Below, one piece after another: positions 12,345 to 23,557 of a stretch of 64,000 nucleotides of DNA (its first letter is position 1; each line of letters opens with the position of its first letter). This DNA is from Larix kaempferi (Eukaryota > Streptophyta > Pinopsida > Pinales > Pinaceae). Under the pieces are notes generated by a model that did no database searches, had not been told where the DNA came from, and saw only the letters and a program-made list of their open reading frames with translations. The translations under genes were made by a program, and so were the position numbers. The DNA lies in contig BSBM01001067.1 in assembly GCA_027924585.1 (NCBI GenBank), positions 3,350,001 through 3,414,000 of the forward strand, in the 5' to 3' direction.

Positions 12345-13226
12345 GGGGGGTTTATAAATGCCCCCATAGGATTTTATGAGGGGGATTTTCAACTGCCCCT
12401 ATAGGAGTCTATGAGGGGAGTTTTCAACTGACCCCGTAGGACTCTATGAGGGGGGTTTTCAATTTCCCTCGTAGGAGTCTATGAGGTGGGTTCAAAACCG
12501 CACCCATAAGAGTCTATAAGGTGGGTTCACAACCGTCCTCATATCATGTACGAGAGGGGTTGGAACCACCCCCATAGGTTCGTAAGTGGGAGTTTAAGAG
12601 GGGGAATGTGAACCACCCTCGTAGATTTATCAAGAGTTTTATGGGGGGGTTCAAATTGCCACTGTAGGTGTCAACATGGAGGTTTTTAAGCCTCCCTAGA
12701 AGGTTTGTAAGAGGGAGTTATAGGGGGGGTTATGAACAACTCCCGTATGTATCTAAGGGGTTGGGTTAGAACCACCCTTGTTGGTTTCTAATGGGGGGGT
12801 TTAGAATCGAATCCAAAGTTTTGTAAGAGGGAGTTTTAGTTGGTGTTTTGAACCCCCCCCTAGGTATCTATGGAGGGGTTTTAGAACCCCCCCCATTGGT
12901 TTCTATTGGGGGGGTTATGAACCACCCCTGTAGGTGGCTACATGGGGTATTTGGAATCACCCTCAAATATTTTTCAAATGGAGTTTTAGGGGGGGTTCTA
13001 AACCTCCCCTGTAGGTGTCTACAGGGGGGTTTGCAACCGCCCCCAAAATACTACTTTTGGGGGTGGTTTAGGTCTCTTGAAAAACCACCCCCAAAGGATT
13101 AGAATTTTAGTTTTGGTGCCTTTAGAAGTGGTTTTACCAAGACCGCCCCTAAAGCCATAAATGCACCCAAAAGTCACTATTGGAGGCAGAAGACAACTAC
13201 CCCCAAAGGGGTTAATTGTTGTAGTG
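12345..13226. repeat. G/C-rich subterminal repeat region of a CACTA-like element
   Basis: A phrase of the type TAGGAGTCTATGAGGGGGGTT followed by CAACTGCCCC recurs about 15 times, at first with a period near 36 bp and then irregularly. Runs of five to eight G alternate with runs of C, so neighbouring units can pair. Composition contrasts sharply with the AT-rich flanks. The block ends exactly at a CACTA-type terminus (13214-13226). Subterminal repeat blocks of this kind are known binding zones for transposase in CACTA elements. The assignment to CACTA is inference. The matching left end was not found. Confidence 0.6.
13214..13226 (-). repeat. Candidate CACTA terminal inverted repeat
   Basis: The reverse complement reads CACTACAACAATT, a typical CACTA-superfamily end. 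It is followed by TGA, which would be one copy of the 3-bp target duplication. It stands at the outer edge of the repeat block 12345-13210. Confidence 0.55.
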
Positions 13227-13229
13227 TGA

Positions 13230-14155
13230 GTTTTTTTTTCTCTTGGTTACATCATGAAATTGAGAAGGAACAAGAAATGCACACATATCGATTGAAAGAA
13301 TGGGGTAATGGGTTTTGGATGAAGGCTGAAACCACCAACCCAAAGATGGTTATCCAAGCCCACAAAAATTTGACCTCCAATAGGTAACCAATTCCAATTT
13401 TAGAGAGAAAACAATAGGAGGTGGTTGCTAATTTAGATGGAACATTGTAGGGAACCAAAGAAGATGCCATACAATCAATCACAAATAGATGAAAAGAAAA
13501 TTATCATCAGAACTAAAAAGTAGGGAACCTCGTTCTCCTACCAACATGAATATTTCCATGTTCATATCACAACTATATAAATAAACTATTCAAAGGAGAA
13601 GATTAATGTGGATAGGTTTAAAATTCACTCCACCACTATTGCTTCCCCTCACTAAAAGTCCAGAGGTAAATGAGGACGAGGAAAGAAAAACTGGGAGCAA
13701 GAGGAGAAAAACTTAGGTTATTACAATCAAGGTGATGTCACAAGGATGATTTCTTATGATGAGAGAGAAGTGTGTGTAGAATAGTCAGGATGTCTAGCTC
13801 CAGAGTAGTAAGTTGAACAAAGGTGTGAAATCCTTCAAGTTGGGGGGGGGGGGATAGGCCTCGCTTTAGTAGGTAATAATACCACTCCTTACCCCTACTC
13901 AGGAACATAATGAGGTAGCAGGGGCATCATTTGAGAAGTAATTGAACATTTTGAAGTTGTCATGTATGTCTAGCGAGTAAGAATGTTGATGGTCAAAGTG
14001 TTTTGCTTTTCTTGTTTGATTTGAATTAGTTTTAGTTAAACTTGATCTAATGTGTGGAACTAGAAGATGTATCTCAAAAAATCATTAGATTGAATTGTAT
14101 GGAAACAATTCTTAAAAATGGCATTCATGCAATATGGCTTAATTCCACACCATTC
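13230..14155. other. No gene recognised
   Basis: Contains a 76-codon minus-strand frame (13252-13482) without a recognisable family, and a run of twelve G at 13842-13853. Otherwise featureless. Confidence 0.45.
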
Positions 14156-14159
14156 GATT

Positions 14160-15648
14160 TTTTGAGAACCATTCTTACTCTATTCATTTTGACATGAAGT
14201 TAGTCTTGGCCAAACACCAATACATCTCTGACACTCCCAATGGACTTCCCCCATTCTATGGAGAGCATGATTATTCCATTCTAATCATACTTGGTAGTGT
14301 CCCATGCAATGTATGCATGTATCACCATCTATTTGACCAAAAAAATGGAACCAATATAATAGTTTAGGAGTTGTTAGCCATTGGCGTCATCCATTGAAGT
14401 ACCAATCCTTGTTATCACCAGTTTCCATGGTTCTTGATAAATAAGGTACTTGGCATATTTTTCTAACTTTCATTCTTTGAAGAAATTGGACATCACAGAT
14501 AAGGTACTTGATGAAATTTTGGATGAGCTCAAGGGTTCTCAATTCTTCACCGAACCTTATATCCACTTAGGATCTCATCAAATTTGCATGAAGGAATCCA
14601 ACATTTCCAAAACTTGTTTTCATACTCATCAATGAAATTATGAGTTTTTGGTGATGCCCTTTGGATTTTTCAATGCATGCAACACCTTTTAGAGTCTCAT
14701 GACTAAAATATTTAAAACCTTTCTTCCTAAGTTTGTTGTTTTATTTTTTGAGGACATATTTATTTATAGTAAATCTTGGAAATCCCATGTTTCCCATGTG
14801 GATCAAGCCTTCTAACTACTTGTTGATCATCAACTTTTCATTAAAAAGTCCCAATGTGTCTTTGGTCTCTCTAAAGTAGAATATTTGGGCCATATTGTTA
14901 GTTAGTATGGTGTCTATGTTTGGATTCAAATAAAATTGAAGCAATGAAGGATTGGCCTCACACAAAAACTATTAAACTTCTTAAATGTTTTATTGGTATC
15001 GGTAGTTATTATAGAAAATTTGTATGAAGCTATGATAAGATTACATATCCACTCCTATAATTTCTAAACAAATTATTTCAATTAAAATTGTGCAACAAAA
15101 AGGGATTTCTAGGACTTAAAGGAGTCTATGTGTACCACCCATGTAATCACTTTTCTCGATACCCTAAGAAATGTTTCCTAGAATTTGGTGCCTCGGGTAA
15201 ATGCATTAGAGTAGTACTTATGCAAGAGGGTAGACCATTATATTTTACTAGAAAACAACTTTGTGAAAGGCACTTGGAAAAATTGACTTATGACAAAGAG
15301 ATAATGGACTTATTGCACGATGTGGACATATGGTGTCCATACTTACTTGGTAAATGTTTCCATATTTAAATCAATCATCATAGTCTGAAATAATTCCTAA
15401 AGAAAATACATTCTTCCTTTGAGCAACAAAAATGGGTCACAAAAATGTAAGGATATGGATATGAGATAGTTTACAAGAAGGATACGGAGAATGCAGTAAC
15501 AAATGCTTTGTCCTAGAAGCATGAAGTAGAAGGTTCTCTATTTTCAATGTCCCCATTGTATTATACTGGTGGAATGGCATCTACAATGAAAGGTTAATTG
15601 ATCCCAAAATTTATAACATGATCCAAAAAAATCTCACCCCATGCATAT
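14160..15648 (+). pseudogene. Chromovirus (Ty3/Gypsy) pol remnant: RT and RNase H
   Basis: Many stops and shifts, but the order is clear. An RT start resembles LLAIGVIHP (about 14375). RT core reads LDEILDELKGSQFFTE..HQICMKE (14490-14600), then FWCPLDF, FVVLFFEDIFIYSKSW (about 14730-14780; the usual FFDD is FFED here), and KSQCVFGLSKVEYLGHIV (14840-14900). RNase H gives MCNKKGFLGL onward, SGKCIRVVLMQEGRPLYFTRKQL and EKLTYDKEIMDL (15088-15370), then a degenerate ADALSRKHE equivalent near 15500. The sequence stops at the insertion site of the LTR element at 15654 and resumes with integrase at 24865. Confidence 0.85.
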
Positions 15649-15653
15649 ATATG
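15649..15653. repeat. Target-site duplication, left copy (ATATG)
   Basis: ATATG directly precedes TGTCAC of the 5' LTR and matches 24860-24864 after the 3' LTR. Confidence 0.85.
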
Positions 15654-16955
15654 TGTCACATCCCCCATTTTGACCCTTATAATATTTTGGGCTATAATGT
15701 AAATAATGTATGTATATTATGTATGATTCCTAGCGTGGAGCTCAAGGCCAAGGCCCTGCTAGTGAACGCTTGACCTTTAAGAGGCAAGTATTTGAAATTA
15801 TGCTACCCATGTGCTAGAGAACCATGGGAATTGTAAATATGCATTTTAATATAAATGCCCACAACTAGCTATGCAATGCAACAAGATATGGGGGCATGAT
15901 ATTACAAGGAATTGGGAGGGAAATATTCAAACCCTTGAGCTAATCAAGTCAAGCCAAGTGTCAATGAGAGAACCCATGAACCCTCAACTACCCATGTTGA
16001 ATTTTGTACCCAATCATTGATTTCTCCCAAGAGTTGGTTGAGGTAGTTAATGCCTTGGGGAATGGGAGGTGTGGCTATCCAAATTCGAGTATGGGAAAGC
16101 CACCTTGCATGGAAAAACGTGTTTGGATTCTTGGGAAAGAAAAGAGCCATGAATTGCTCCCCAAGCCATTACCCATCAACCAACTTTTCTCTCCCATGAG
16201 TTTAGAGCTTCCTTGGCATTTCCCTCCATTAATTTCCTGTGTTTTCCTTCATTTTCCTAGTTGGGAAGGGTGTTTTTGTTGTGGCTAACAATGGGGAAGA
16301 GAAGAGAAACGATTTGGGGTTCAATTGAGGCCGTTTTGGCCCACTGAATGCTCATACATCTGTGGGAGAAATCGGTTTTCTTCCCTGGGGTTGATTCCCT
16401 CTTCCCACAACCCGTTTTTGGTGTGCCCACGTTTTGGGGAAAACCCATAGACCCTATTCTGTGAATCCATGGTTGAATTGTGTATCCATGCCAGTTTTGA
16501 GCTAGTGTGTGTAAAAGAATGTTGGGGTTGAGATGGGTATCCATTGCTTTGGCCATGCAGGGTTTGAGAGTCCCAAGTTCCTTGTAAATATCGTGCCCAT
16601 CTCGGGGGTGGTCTCTGAGTGCTGAAATAATACAAGCTGGGTAGAGACCTACGGTTGGGAGGAACATTGCAACAACATAGCTAATTGTGGGGACAACATT
16701 ACATCAAGATGAGTGTTTTCTTATGTAATTACTTCTGCAAATGTATTAATTTGTTGGCTGTGTTAAATTGAATGGCATCATGTAATGTGTGTGGATGAGG
16801 TTCTCATTCCGCTATGCATGTTTAATTGATATACATCTACAAACATGTACTTCTTTGCTTTAAAATCTAATGTATGGGCTGAGTTTATGTAAGAGCCCCA
16901 GGATTTGCTATCATGTTCCCTTCCACGAATTGTATAAATAGGTGGGTATGTGACA
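15654..16955 (+). repeat. 5' LTR of the non-autonomous element
   Basis: 1302 bp, TG...CA, the same length as the copy at 23558. GTATAAATAGG near its end (about 16933) is TATA-like but sits only about 20 bp from the LTR end, and the other copy reads GGATAGATAGG there, so its role is doubtful. Short open frames within the LTR (for example 16257-16667, minus) recur in both copies with different breaks and are not taken as genes. Confidence 0.93.
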
Positions 16956-16958
16956 TAA

Positions 16959-16971
16959 TGGTATCAGAGTG
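16959..16971 (+). other. Primer-binding site (initiator Met tRNA type)
   Basis: TGGTATCAGAGTG begins three bases after the 5' LTR. It matches the 3' end complement of plant initiator methionine tRNA in the first eleven bases. This fixes the LTR end and the plus orientation. Confidence 0.85.
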
Positions 16972-17119
16972 AAGGTTGCAACATTTGGGCCTTCATGGGC
17001 TACCTATTACAGCTTGCAGGGGTAAGTATGCTTCCTGCTCATTATAGACCATTCAAAAAAAATTTCAAACTTTCAAATTTTTGAAATTTTTTCTAATTAT
17101 TTCTGAAAAATTTTCTAAG

Positions 17120-17700
17120 TCTGTATCGGGAAGAACTTACGAGTTTTCGCCGAAACGACGGAAGGAACTGACGAGTTTTTGCCGAAATGGTCGACCAGAA
17201 ATTTTTAAGTTTGCCAACCAGAAGAACTTGGCGAGTTCATCCGCAACAGCGGTGAAACTTAGCAAGTTCGTCCGCAACGGCGGAAAAAGTTGGTGAGTTT
17301 CCATCGCAGTGATGGAAGGAAAAGCTAAGTTTTCGACCAAAAGAACTCAGCAAGTTTGTCCGCAACGGCGGAAGAACTCAGCGAGTTGGTCCATAATGAC
17401 AGAAGGACTCGATGAGTTGGTCCGAAAAATTTCAAAATTTTTCTAAGTGTTTACAGCGGAAAGAACTCGTGATTTTTTGCCGCAACGACGGAAGAGATGG
17501 GTGAGTTGCTCCGTAATGGCAGAAGAGATTGGAGGAAGCTAGCGATTTTTTCCTTGCCGCAATGTCAGAGGAAGCTGGCGAGTTTGCGCCGCAACGACGG
17601 AAAAGGTTGGTGAGTTTCTGCCGCAATGGCGGAAGGAAAAACTGACTTTTTGATCGAAAGAACTCAGCAAGTTCATCCGCAACGGGTTGGAAGAGAATGA
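17120..17700 (+). repeat. Tandem array of about 31-bp units, CCGCAACGGCGGAAG...GCGAGTT
   Basis: Around fifteen imperfect units. Each contains a small inverted repeat (CCGC..GCGG) and an AACTCAGCGAGTT-like phrase that can also pair with itself. Some units carry insertions. It lies in the leader just after the primer-binding site, where retroelement RNAs usually hold packaging or dimer signals. A role there is conjecture. Confidence 0.75.
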
Positions 17701-20700
17701 CAAAGTATGCCGAAACAGAGAAAATATAGCAGTTTTTCAGTGAAATTTTCAGGTGCCCGAAAGAGAAAAAATGCCTTGGAACTTATGCGCTAGATTGCAC
17801 GAAATCGAAGGATTTACAAAAAAAAATGAGGGCGCTGCCCTCGACCCCGCCCTGCAGTGGCATAGGGAAGCCACAAGGGGGCAAGCCCCCTTGACCCCCG
17901 TCGTCCCCTGGAGATAGTCGTTGAAAGTGTGAAATGCATTCTTGGGATGAGAAGCAGGAATTGCATGGAATTTTTGTGGAAGCCTTATTAAAAGTAATTG
18001 GCTATGATATGTATTGCAAAAGAGCAATGGGAGCAGCAAGGCAATGCTGATAAGAGGGAAACTTCTCACCTTAACTATTTCTCTTATAGCATAGGAATTT
18101 CATGCTTGAAAAGTAGCAACTAAGAATGTTTTATATTTGTATTAAATTGCTACTTGGTGAGAAATGACAACTAATTATTCCTTGCGTGCTTGGTAGGGAA
18201 AGCCAAGAAAAGGATCATCTATGATGTAGAGGAGGAACTCCATGTCATAATGAAGAAATTGGAAAAGGGGGGATTCCTTAACTCCTCTCTTGTTACTGTA
18301 TTTATATTTCCCAAGTTTTATATACTGAAAAGTATGGCATAGGGATGCTGAAAATGCAAAAGAGTAATGCATATGAATTAGTAGGCATGATTAAAGAATC
18401 ATTGCATGGTGCATGTGGATTGCTTATGCATGAGCATGATGTTGCATATGGGTAAAGGTAGTGAGGTTACACATGTAGTAGCCCATTAATGGTATTCCCT
18501 ATGGGTGATGACAATTAAAGTTGTTGATAATGGTTGTGGGAATCAGACCATAGAAGCATGATTGAAAATGCAAAAGGATAGATAGATGAAGTGAATATGT
18601 ACTAGTTGGAATACTAACAGACATTGCATAGTGCATGTGAAAATGTTTGTACATGTATATGATACTGCATATTAGTAAAATAGTGAGGTCTTACATATGC
18701 AATGAACCACTTAAGAACATTATGAGGGTTGCTAATAATTAGTTGTGTTCGCATTGGTTGTAGGACCAAAGACAACCGAAGCATGGCTAAAGATGTGAAT
18801 GGTGATTGTTGCATATGACCAACAACCTTATGAAGAAAGGATGGTGCAACAAATCTGTGATCATGAGGTTGGAAAAAGGACTGTGTAGCCTTGGTAAGAG
18901 ACCATTGATCAGGTAACATCAAGCGATGTTAATGACAGCCATGTAGGTAATGGTTGTTTATGCTTAATTGCATGAATGATTGAAGGAGGATTTGGTAAGA
19001 TCCCTTCAACTATGTTTAAACTATGTTGATTGGTTTGCATGTGGTATTGAGTGCTTGAATGTGAATATAATCCTACCAAATATGGTCAGGAGTGGGTAAG
19101 TGAAGGCAAGGAACCTCACACCCTATAGTTTCTTAGAAACCTCAATGCATTCATATGAAATTATATCATGCCATTTGTGTATGTTGGTTGTGAGTTTAAC
19201 AACCAAAGCAAGTAATGACTTATGGTCCTGATGTAGTGTATGCCATATGAGATAGTCATGGTTAGACCATAATATGTCGGAATGCATAGTATTCATGGAT
19301 TAATGCAAGGTTGTATTGAGGGGTTATGGATTGAGTGAATGCACATTAAAATATTATGTAAATGTCATGAATGTGCATGCATATGTGTAAGTGCACATGT
19401 TAAGATGCATTGCGAGAATGCACGGTTGTGATATGTATAGGTTTCAAGGCATTTAGATAATAGATGAAATGGTGAACCATTGTTAATACTGAGATAATTT
19501 CATGAGCTGCTATGAATGTAGGAGAAAGATTGCATGAAGAAGGTAGACATGATGATGGGCTACCAGAGTGCTCTACGGAAGGACAGAGATTACATGGAAT
19601 GTGAAGTAATGAGTACTTACAATTTATTTAAATTGCACGGATAATGTACCCATGTCTTGTGATTTTATTGATGATAACGATGCATATATAGATATATACA
19701 TATATTTCATTGCACCTCAAATGATAACAACTGAAGGTGTTTGAATTATTGAGTGCTATAATTTTGAGATCACTTCAGTGACTGTTGTAGCAATGAAAGG
19801 ATTATATGCATAGATACTCACAACATGTTTGGTTGATTGAAGTTTCATATTTCAGGTAGATTGTTTTGGGCATGGCAAATGTGGGTAAGCCCATGACGAA
19901 GATTGGAATCTACCATGAGCAAGAGCCAAACGATATGAGAATAGACTCATGGCTAAGCAAATCGATTCTGCAGAGGACAGAATTGCAAATTCATATTTGA
20001 ATTTAATTATTAATGCCATTGAATGATTATTGTTAAATGCTGCTGACTGTTTGGCTATTTGATAAATGTTCCAGGAAGACACATTGTAGGGAGACCATGT
20101 GTGATGACCTGCAGAAGCCAAACTCCATGGGAAGGACCCCATGCTTTGGAAATGGGTTTTGGGTGAAACACCATTTCATATTTTAAGAATGACATCTCAG
20201 TTGAGCTATATGTTGGAAAACATGAGAATGAGATGGTAAAACTATGCTAAGAAGGCATGTATGGATTATGGAATGTGGAAAGATTGGGGTGGCAAACCGA
20301 AGAACTGTTGACTCAGAGAAGGGAGCCCCCATTCTTCGCAAATGAAGAAAAGAAACATCTGTAAAAATGAATGAGTATTATGTGACCGTAGATAAGAACA
20401 TGCATATCTAAATTATTAGGGTTAATATGCAGAGCATGCTCTACTTTATTCATATAATTTCAGATTGCTTGAGTATGATTAGGGCCTACATGGCTCACAT
20501 TGGAAAGGGGGTGCACACCTTTTCTGGTGCCGGGTCATGATAGGGTTGTCAATATTGACTACACCCTAAGGGAATGGACGCATTCCTGGTGTTTCAATAC
20601 TTGATAGTGAATGTTATGGAATGTGGTTACGATTTTGAGAAGCAATACTGATAAGCCTGCTTATCCTTCTTGTGTTGTCATCATATATAGATACCAATTG

Positions 20701-21020
20701 GTACTACACATTAAGAGGCAAGGTGAAGAAGGGTACGTAGAAGGACTACATAAGAATTGGCAACCTTTCTATGCTCACACTAAATAATACTAGAAGGGAT
20801 GGACAAACCCAGGGAGTTGTGTAGTGAAAAGGGGTATCATCCTTATGTGAGTGGGGCCATGTTAACCTACAGTCAAGAAAGTCACCTATAAAGTTCATAA
20901 AAGGAACCACCGATTTGCACAATAGAAGGAGTGGCATCCTTGTATGAATGAAGAGTTGATGTGTGTGTGAAGGGTTATGGTGCAAGAAGGTGTGGTGACA
21001 TTGGTGAAGGCATAAAATCT
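17701..21020 (+). other. Interior of the non-autonomous element without recognised genes
   Basis: Long stretch with many in-frame stops in all frames. Frames of up to 106 codons occur on the minus strand but show no family signature. The word pattern GCATGNNNATG with TGAATG is frequent, giving a purine/T bias on the plus strand. No pol domain is seen. Confidence 0.6.
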
Positions 21021-21248
21021 CTATTGGGTCAGTAGTAGGAGGGCGGACGCCAAGACTAACTGAAAAACTTGAGATGCCTATTGGGTCAGTAGTAGGAGGG
21101 CGAGCGCCAAGACTGACTGAAAACCTTGAGATGCCTATTGGGTCAGCAGTAGGAGGGCGGGAGCCAAGACTGACTGAAAACCTTGAGATGCCTATTGGGT
21201 CAGCCGCAGGAGGGCGGGTGCCAAGACTGACTAAAAACCTTGAGATGC
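21021..21248 (+). repeat. Four tandem copies of a 57-bp unit
   Basis: Copies begin at 21021, 21078, 21135 and 21192 with CTATTGGGTCAG, and a fifth start at 21249 diverges at once. 57 is a multiple of three, so the frame 21074-21262 stays open and would read as 19-residue repeats beginning MPIGS and ending LTENLE. Differences between units are few. Whether it is ever translated is unknown. Confidence 0.85.
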
Positions 21249-21651
21249 CTATGGCTCCATAGTAGAGCCTTGACCTATAATGATTAGGTGGTGCAGTTTC
21301 CTTCCATTGGTCGATGACCCAGACGGATGTGCTAGCTTGGCACTGGAGAGGGCCAACCAGGTATGGGACTGGTTGGGCACCACCAAATGCTTGGTAAATC
21401 TAGCCGATGGGGAGGTATACTAGTTAATCATTAACTACATCAAAGTCCATAGGCGATTCCAAGGCTTGAAAAGCGAAGCAGGACCCTGTGGACCAGAGGG
21501 GAAACACGCAATACAGATAAGTATTTGTTTTCATTTATGTCTTGTTTGGAATAATGAAGATTTCAGGTATAAGTCTTCTAACAGCTAAGATGATACACTA
21601 TTGTTTCTTTGTTGGAAACCTTGGTCATTGCAGGAAGGCAAGACCCTGAAA

Positions 21652-21815
21652 GACTATAAATTGCTGGTAAATCCAGAGAGTAAATGAGTGGGCGATATAA
21701 ATTGCTGGTAAATCCAGAGAGTAAATGAGTGGGTGATATAAATTATTGAGAAATCCAGGGAGTAGCTGGTTGAACGTTATAAAGTTCTTGATAAGTCCAG
21801 AGAGTGACTAGTTGG
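21652..21815 (+). repeat. About four tandem copies of a 41-bp unit
   Basis: The unit is of the form TATAAATTGCTGGTAAATCC followed by AGAGAGTAAATGAGTGGGCGA. The first two copies are almost identical, and later ones are degenerate (AAATTATTGAGAAATCCAGG, then AGTTCTTGATAAGTCCAGAG). Confidence 0.7.
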
Positions 21816-22923
21816 GCATTAACTACTTGATATGGTAAAGTAGCGTGTATGCTGGCCCAACACCCCTTAAACAATTGATAAAACCAGTCAGAGCACTGGC
21901 CTAGCATATAGCTAAAGGAAATGATTGATAAACCCAGTCGGCGTACTAGCCTGGCATTGCCTATTTGAATGATTGTGGAGTATCCTACGTGCTGGCCAAA
22001 CATTCATAATTGTGTCCACGGGAAATCCAAGGCTTGCAAAGCAAAGAAGGATCTCGTGGAATAAAGTGAAGACATCCAATACATATAAGTATTTGGTTAC
22101 CTTGCAGCTTCTTGCTTATGAATATACGTGTGTATATGATTTGGTTATGATTTCCTAAACTCCTGTTTAGAGATAAACCCTATGAAAATGAACTAAACAT
22201 GTGAATTGATTCAATGTTTGAGTGTACATATTGTTGGAAGCAAGGACCAGGAAGTCATCATAGGGATGCAGATGGACATGTGACCATCCTAAAGAGCTCA
22301 GTATGAGCAGTAATGAAAGATGGTGCTAGTGGACATGAGTGGGTCATAGCAGCCAAAGGTTCTATAGGCAACTATGGAGAAGGGTTCCTAGTTGAAAATC
22401 CTTAGACAGACCTTAGACACTAAGTGTCATAGCCAAGAAAGGAAAGTCAAAGCATTCACATTGAAGTGAAAGAGACTAAGGAGCATGAAACCACAACAAT
22501 GGTGTAGCTCCATAATAGAACAAGACTAAGAGGGAGAAAATCCTATTCTTCTCTTTCCTTTCGATTGATGCATTTATAAAACAAAAGATTGTTGAGTGCA
22601 TGTCATAGCTGAAAATAGATTGTGTTTAATTGCTTGAGATGAATTGTGAATGCTGAAATAGTAAATTTCCTATGAAAGAATGAACATGAATGAGTTCATG
22701 TGTATGTTGGAAAGCATGAAAGTGTGGAATTCCCATGAATAAAGCATGGACAATCCATGTCAATTGGGAAAATAATTGACTAATTTTAATGTTTGTGTTA
22801 TGCTTGTCCTAACAAAGGATTTCCATGATGAATTTCACAGGTAAGAAAGTGAAACAATTGGTTGCAGCCAGCACAAGAAAGTGTTGCTCGTAAGCAAAGT
22901 GTGGTCAATTGTTTCCATTAACC

Positions 22924-23448
22924 ATGGAAGCAGACCGATGGCTATCAGAGTTGGCTGAAAGTCTTCTTCAAATAATTGGCAGGACCCAAGAAAATCTTGG
23001 AGAGATTCTCAAGCTACAGAGGCAACATAATGAGATGAACCACAAGGTTTTGCAGGACTCTATTCACCTGCAAAAAGAGGTAAAAATCATTTTGGGAGCA
23101 ATCAGTAAAGGAAAGGAAAGTGGATCCATGAAGAAGCATTCATCCAATCGGTCTATTAAGAAACATTCCAGTTGGGAAGACTCAAAGGAATTTGAGCAGG
23201 AAAGGGAAAAGCAACCAATGAAATGTTGGGGATGTGGAGGAAATCATTGCCTCTGTGACTGCCCAGCAATGGAGCATCAAGAGGGTAGCCGCCATAAAGT
23301 TTTCAGACTTGTAGATCATCGGGAAGGTAAAGAAAGGGAAGGGATTGTTTTGGAACAATGCCCTCATGCAGAGCTAGAAGGTCCCAGCCAACGGGAGCAG
23401 TTTGTGAAGACCAAAGGACTTGGTACCGAAAACCCAAGTAATGGGTGA
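22924..23448 (+). CDS. 174-aa gag-like zinc-knuckle protein of the non-autonomous element
   Basis: The ATG at 22924 lies in the favourable context AACCATGGAA. The frame extends a little upstream, but only through a TTG. Residues 1-60 are rich in Leu, Gln and Glu with heptad-like spacing (LSELAESLLQIIGRTQENL), suggesting a coiled coil. Residues 60-100 are basic and Ser/Lys-rich. About residues 102-115 read CWGCGGNHCLCDCP, a CX2CX3HX4C zinc knuckle close to retroelement nucleocapsid knuckles (normally CX2CX4HX4C). The rest is charged. It ends 109 nt before the 3' LTR. No capsid or protease domain is present. The likely role, binding the element RNA, is inferred from the knuckle only. The open frame amid heavily stopped sequence suggests it was kept by selection until recently. 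Confidence 0.7.
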   Translation: MEADRWLSELAESLLQIIGRTQENLGEILKLQRQHNEMNHKVLQDSIHLQKEVKIILGAISKGKESGSMKKHSSNRSIKKHSSWEDSKEFEQEREKQPMKCWGCGGNHCLCDCPAMEHQEGSRHKVFRLVDHREGKEREGIVLEQCPHAELEGPSQREQFVKTKGLGTENPSNG

Positions 23449-23544
23449 GATGTAGGATAGACCTGCCACACTTTGTGAATTTTGGACATGTATATAGTGT
23501 GTATGTATTCCTAGGTATGGGAACATCGAGGACGGTGTTATTCC

Positions 23545-23557
23545 AAGGGGAGGGAAA
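23545..23557 (+). other. Polypurine tract
   Basis: AAGGGGAGGGAAA abuts the TGTCAC start of the 3' LTR, as expected for the second-strand primer of an LTR retrotransposon in plus orientation. Confidence 0.85.

Noticed and set aside
16004-16288. A 94-codon plus-strand frame in the same LTR
   Set aside because: Same reason. It is not kept in the other LTR copy.
16257-16667. A 136-codon minus-strand open frame
   Set aside because: It lies wholly within an LTR. The other LTR copy breaks it and it shows no family signature.
18614-18922. A 102-codon minus-strand frame inside the pol-less element as its second gene
   Set aside because: It is on the strand opposite to the element transcript and has no family signature. 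Similar-length frames occur by chance on that strand.
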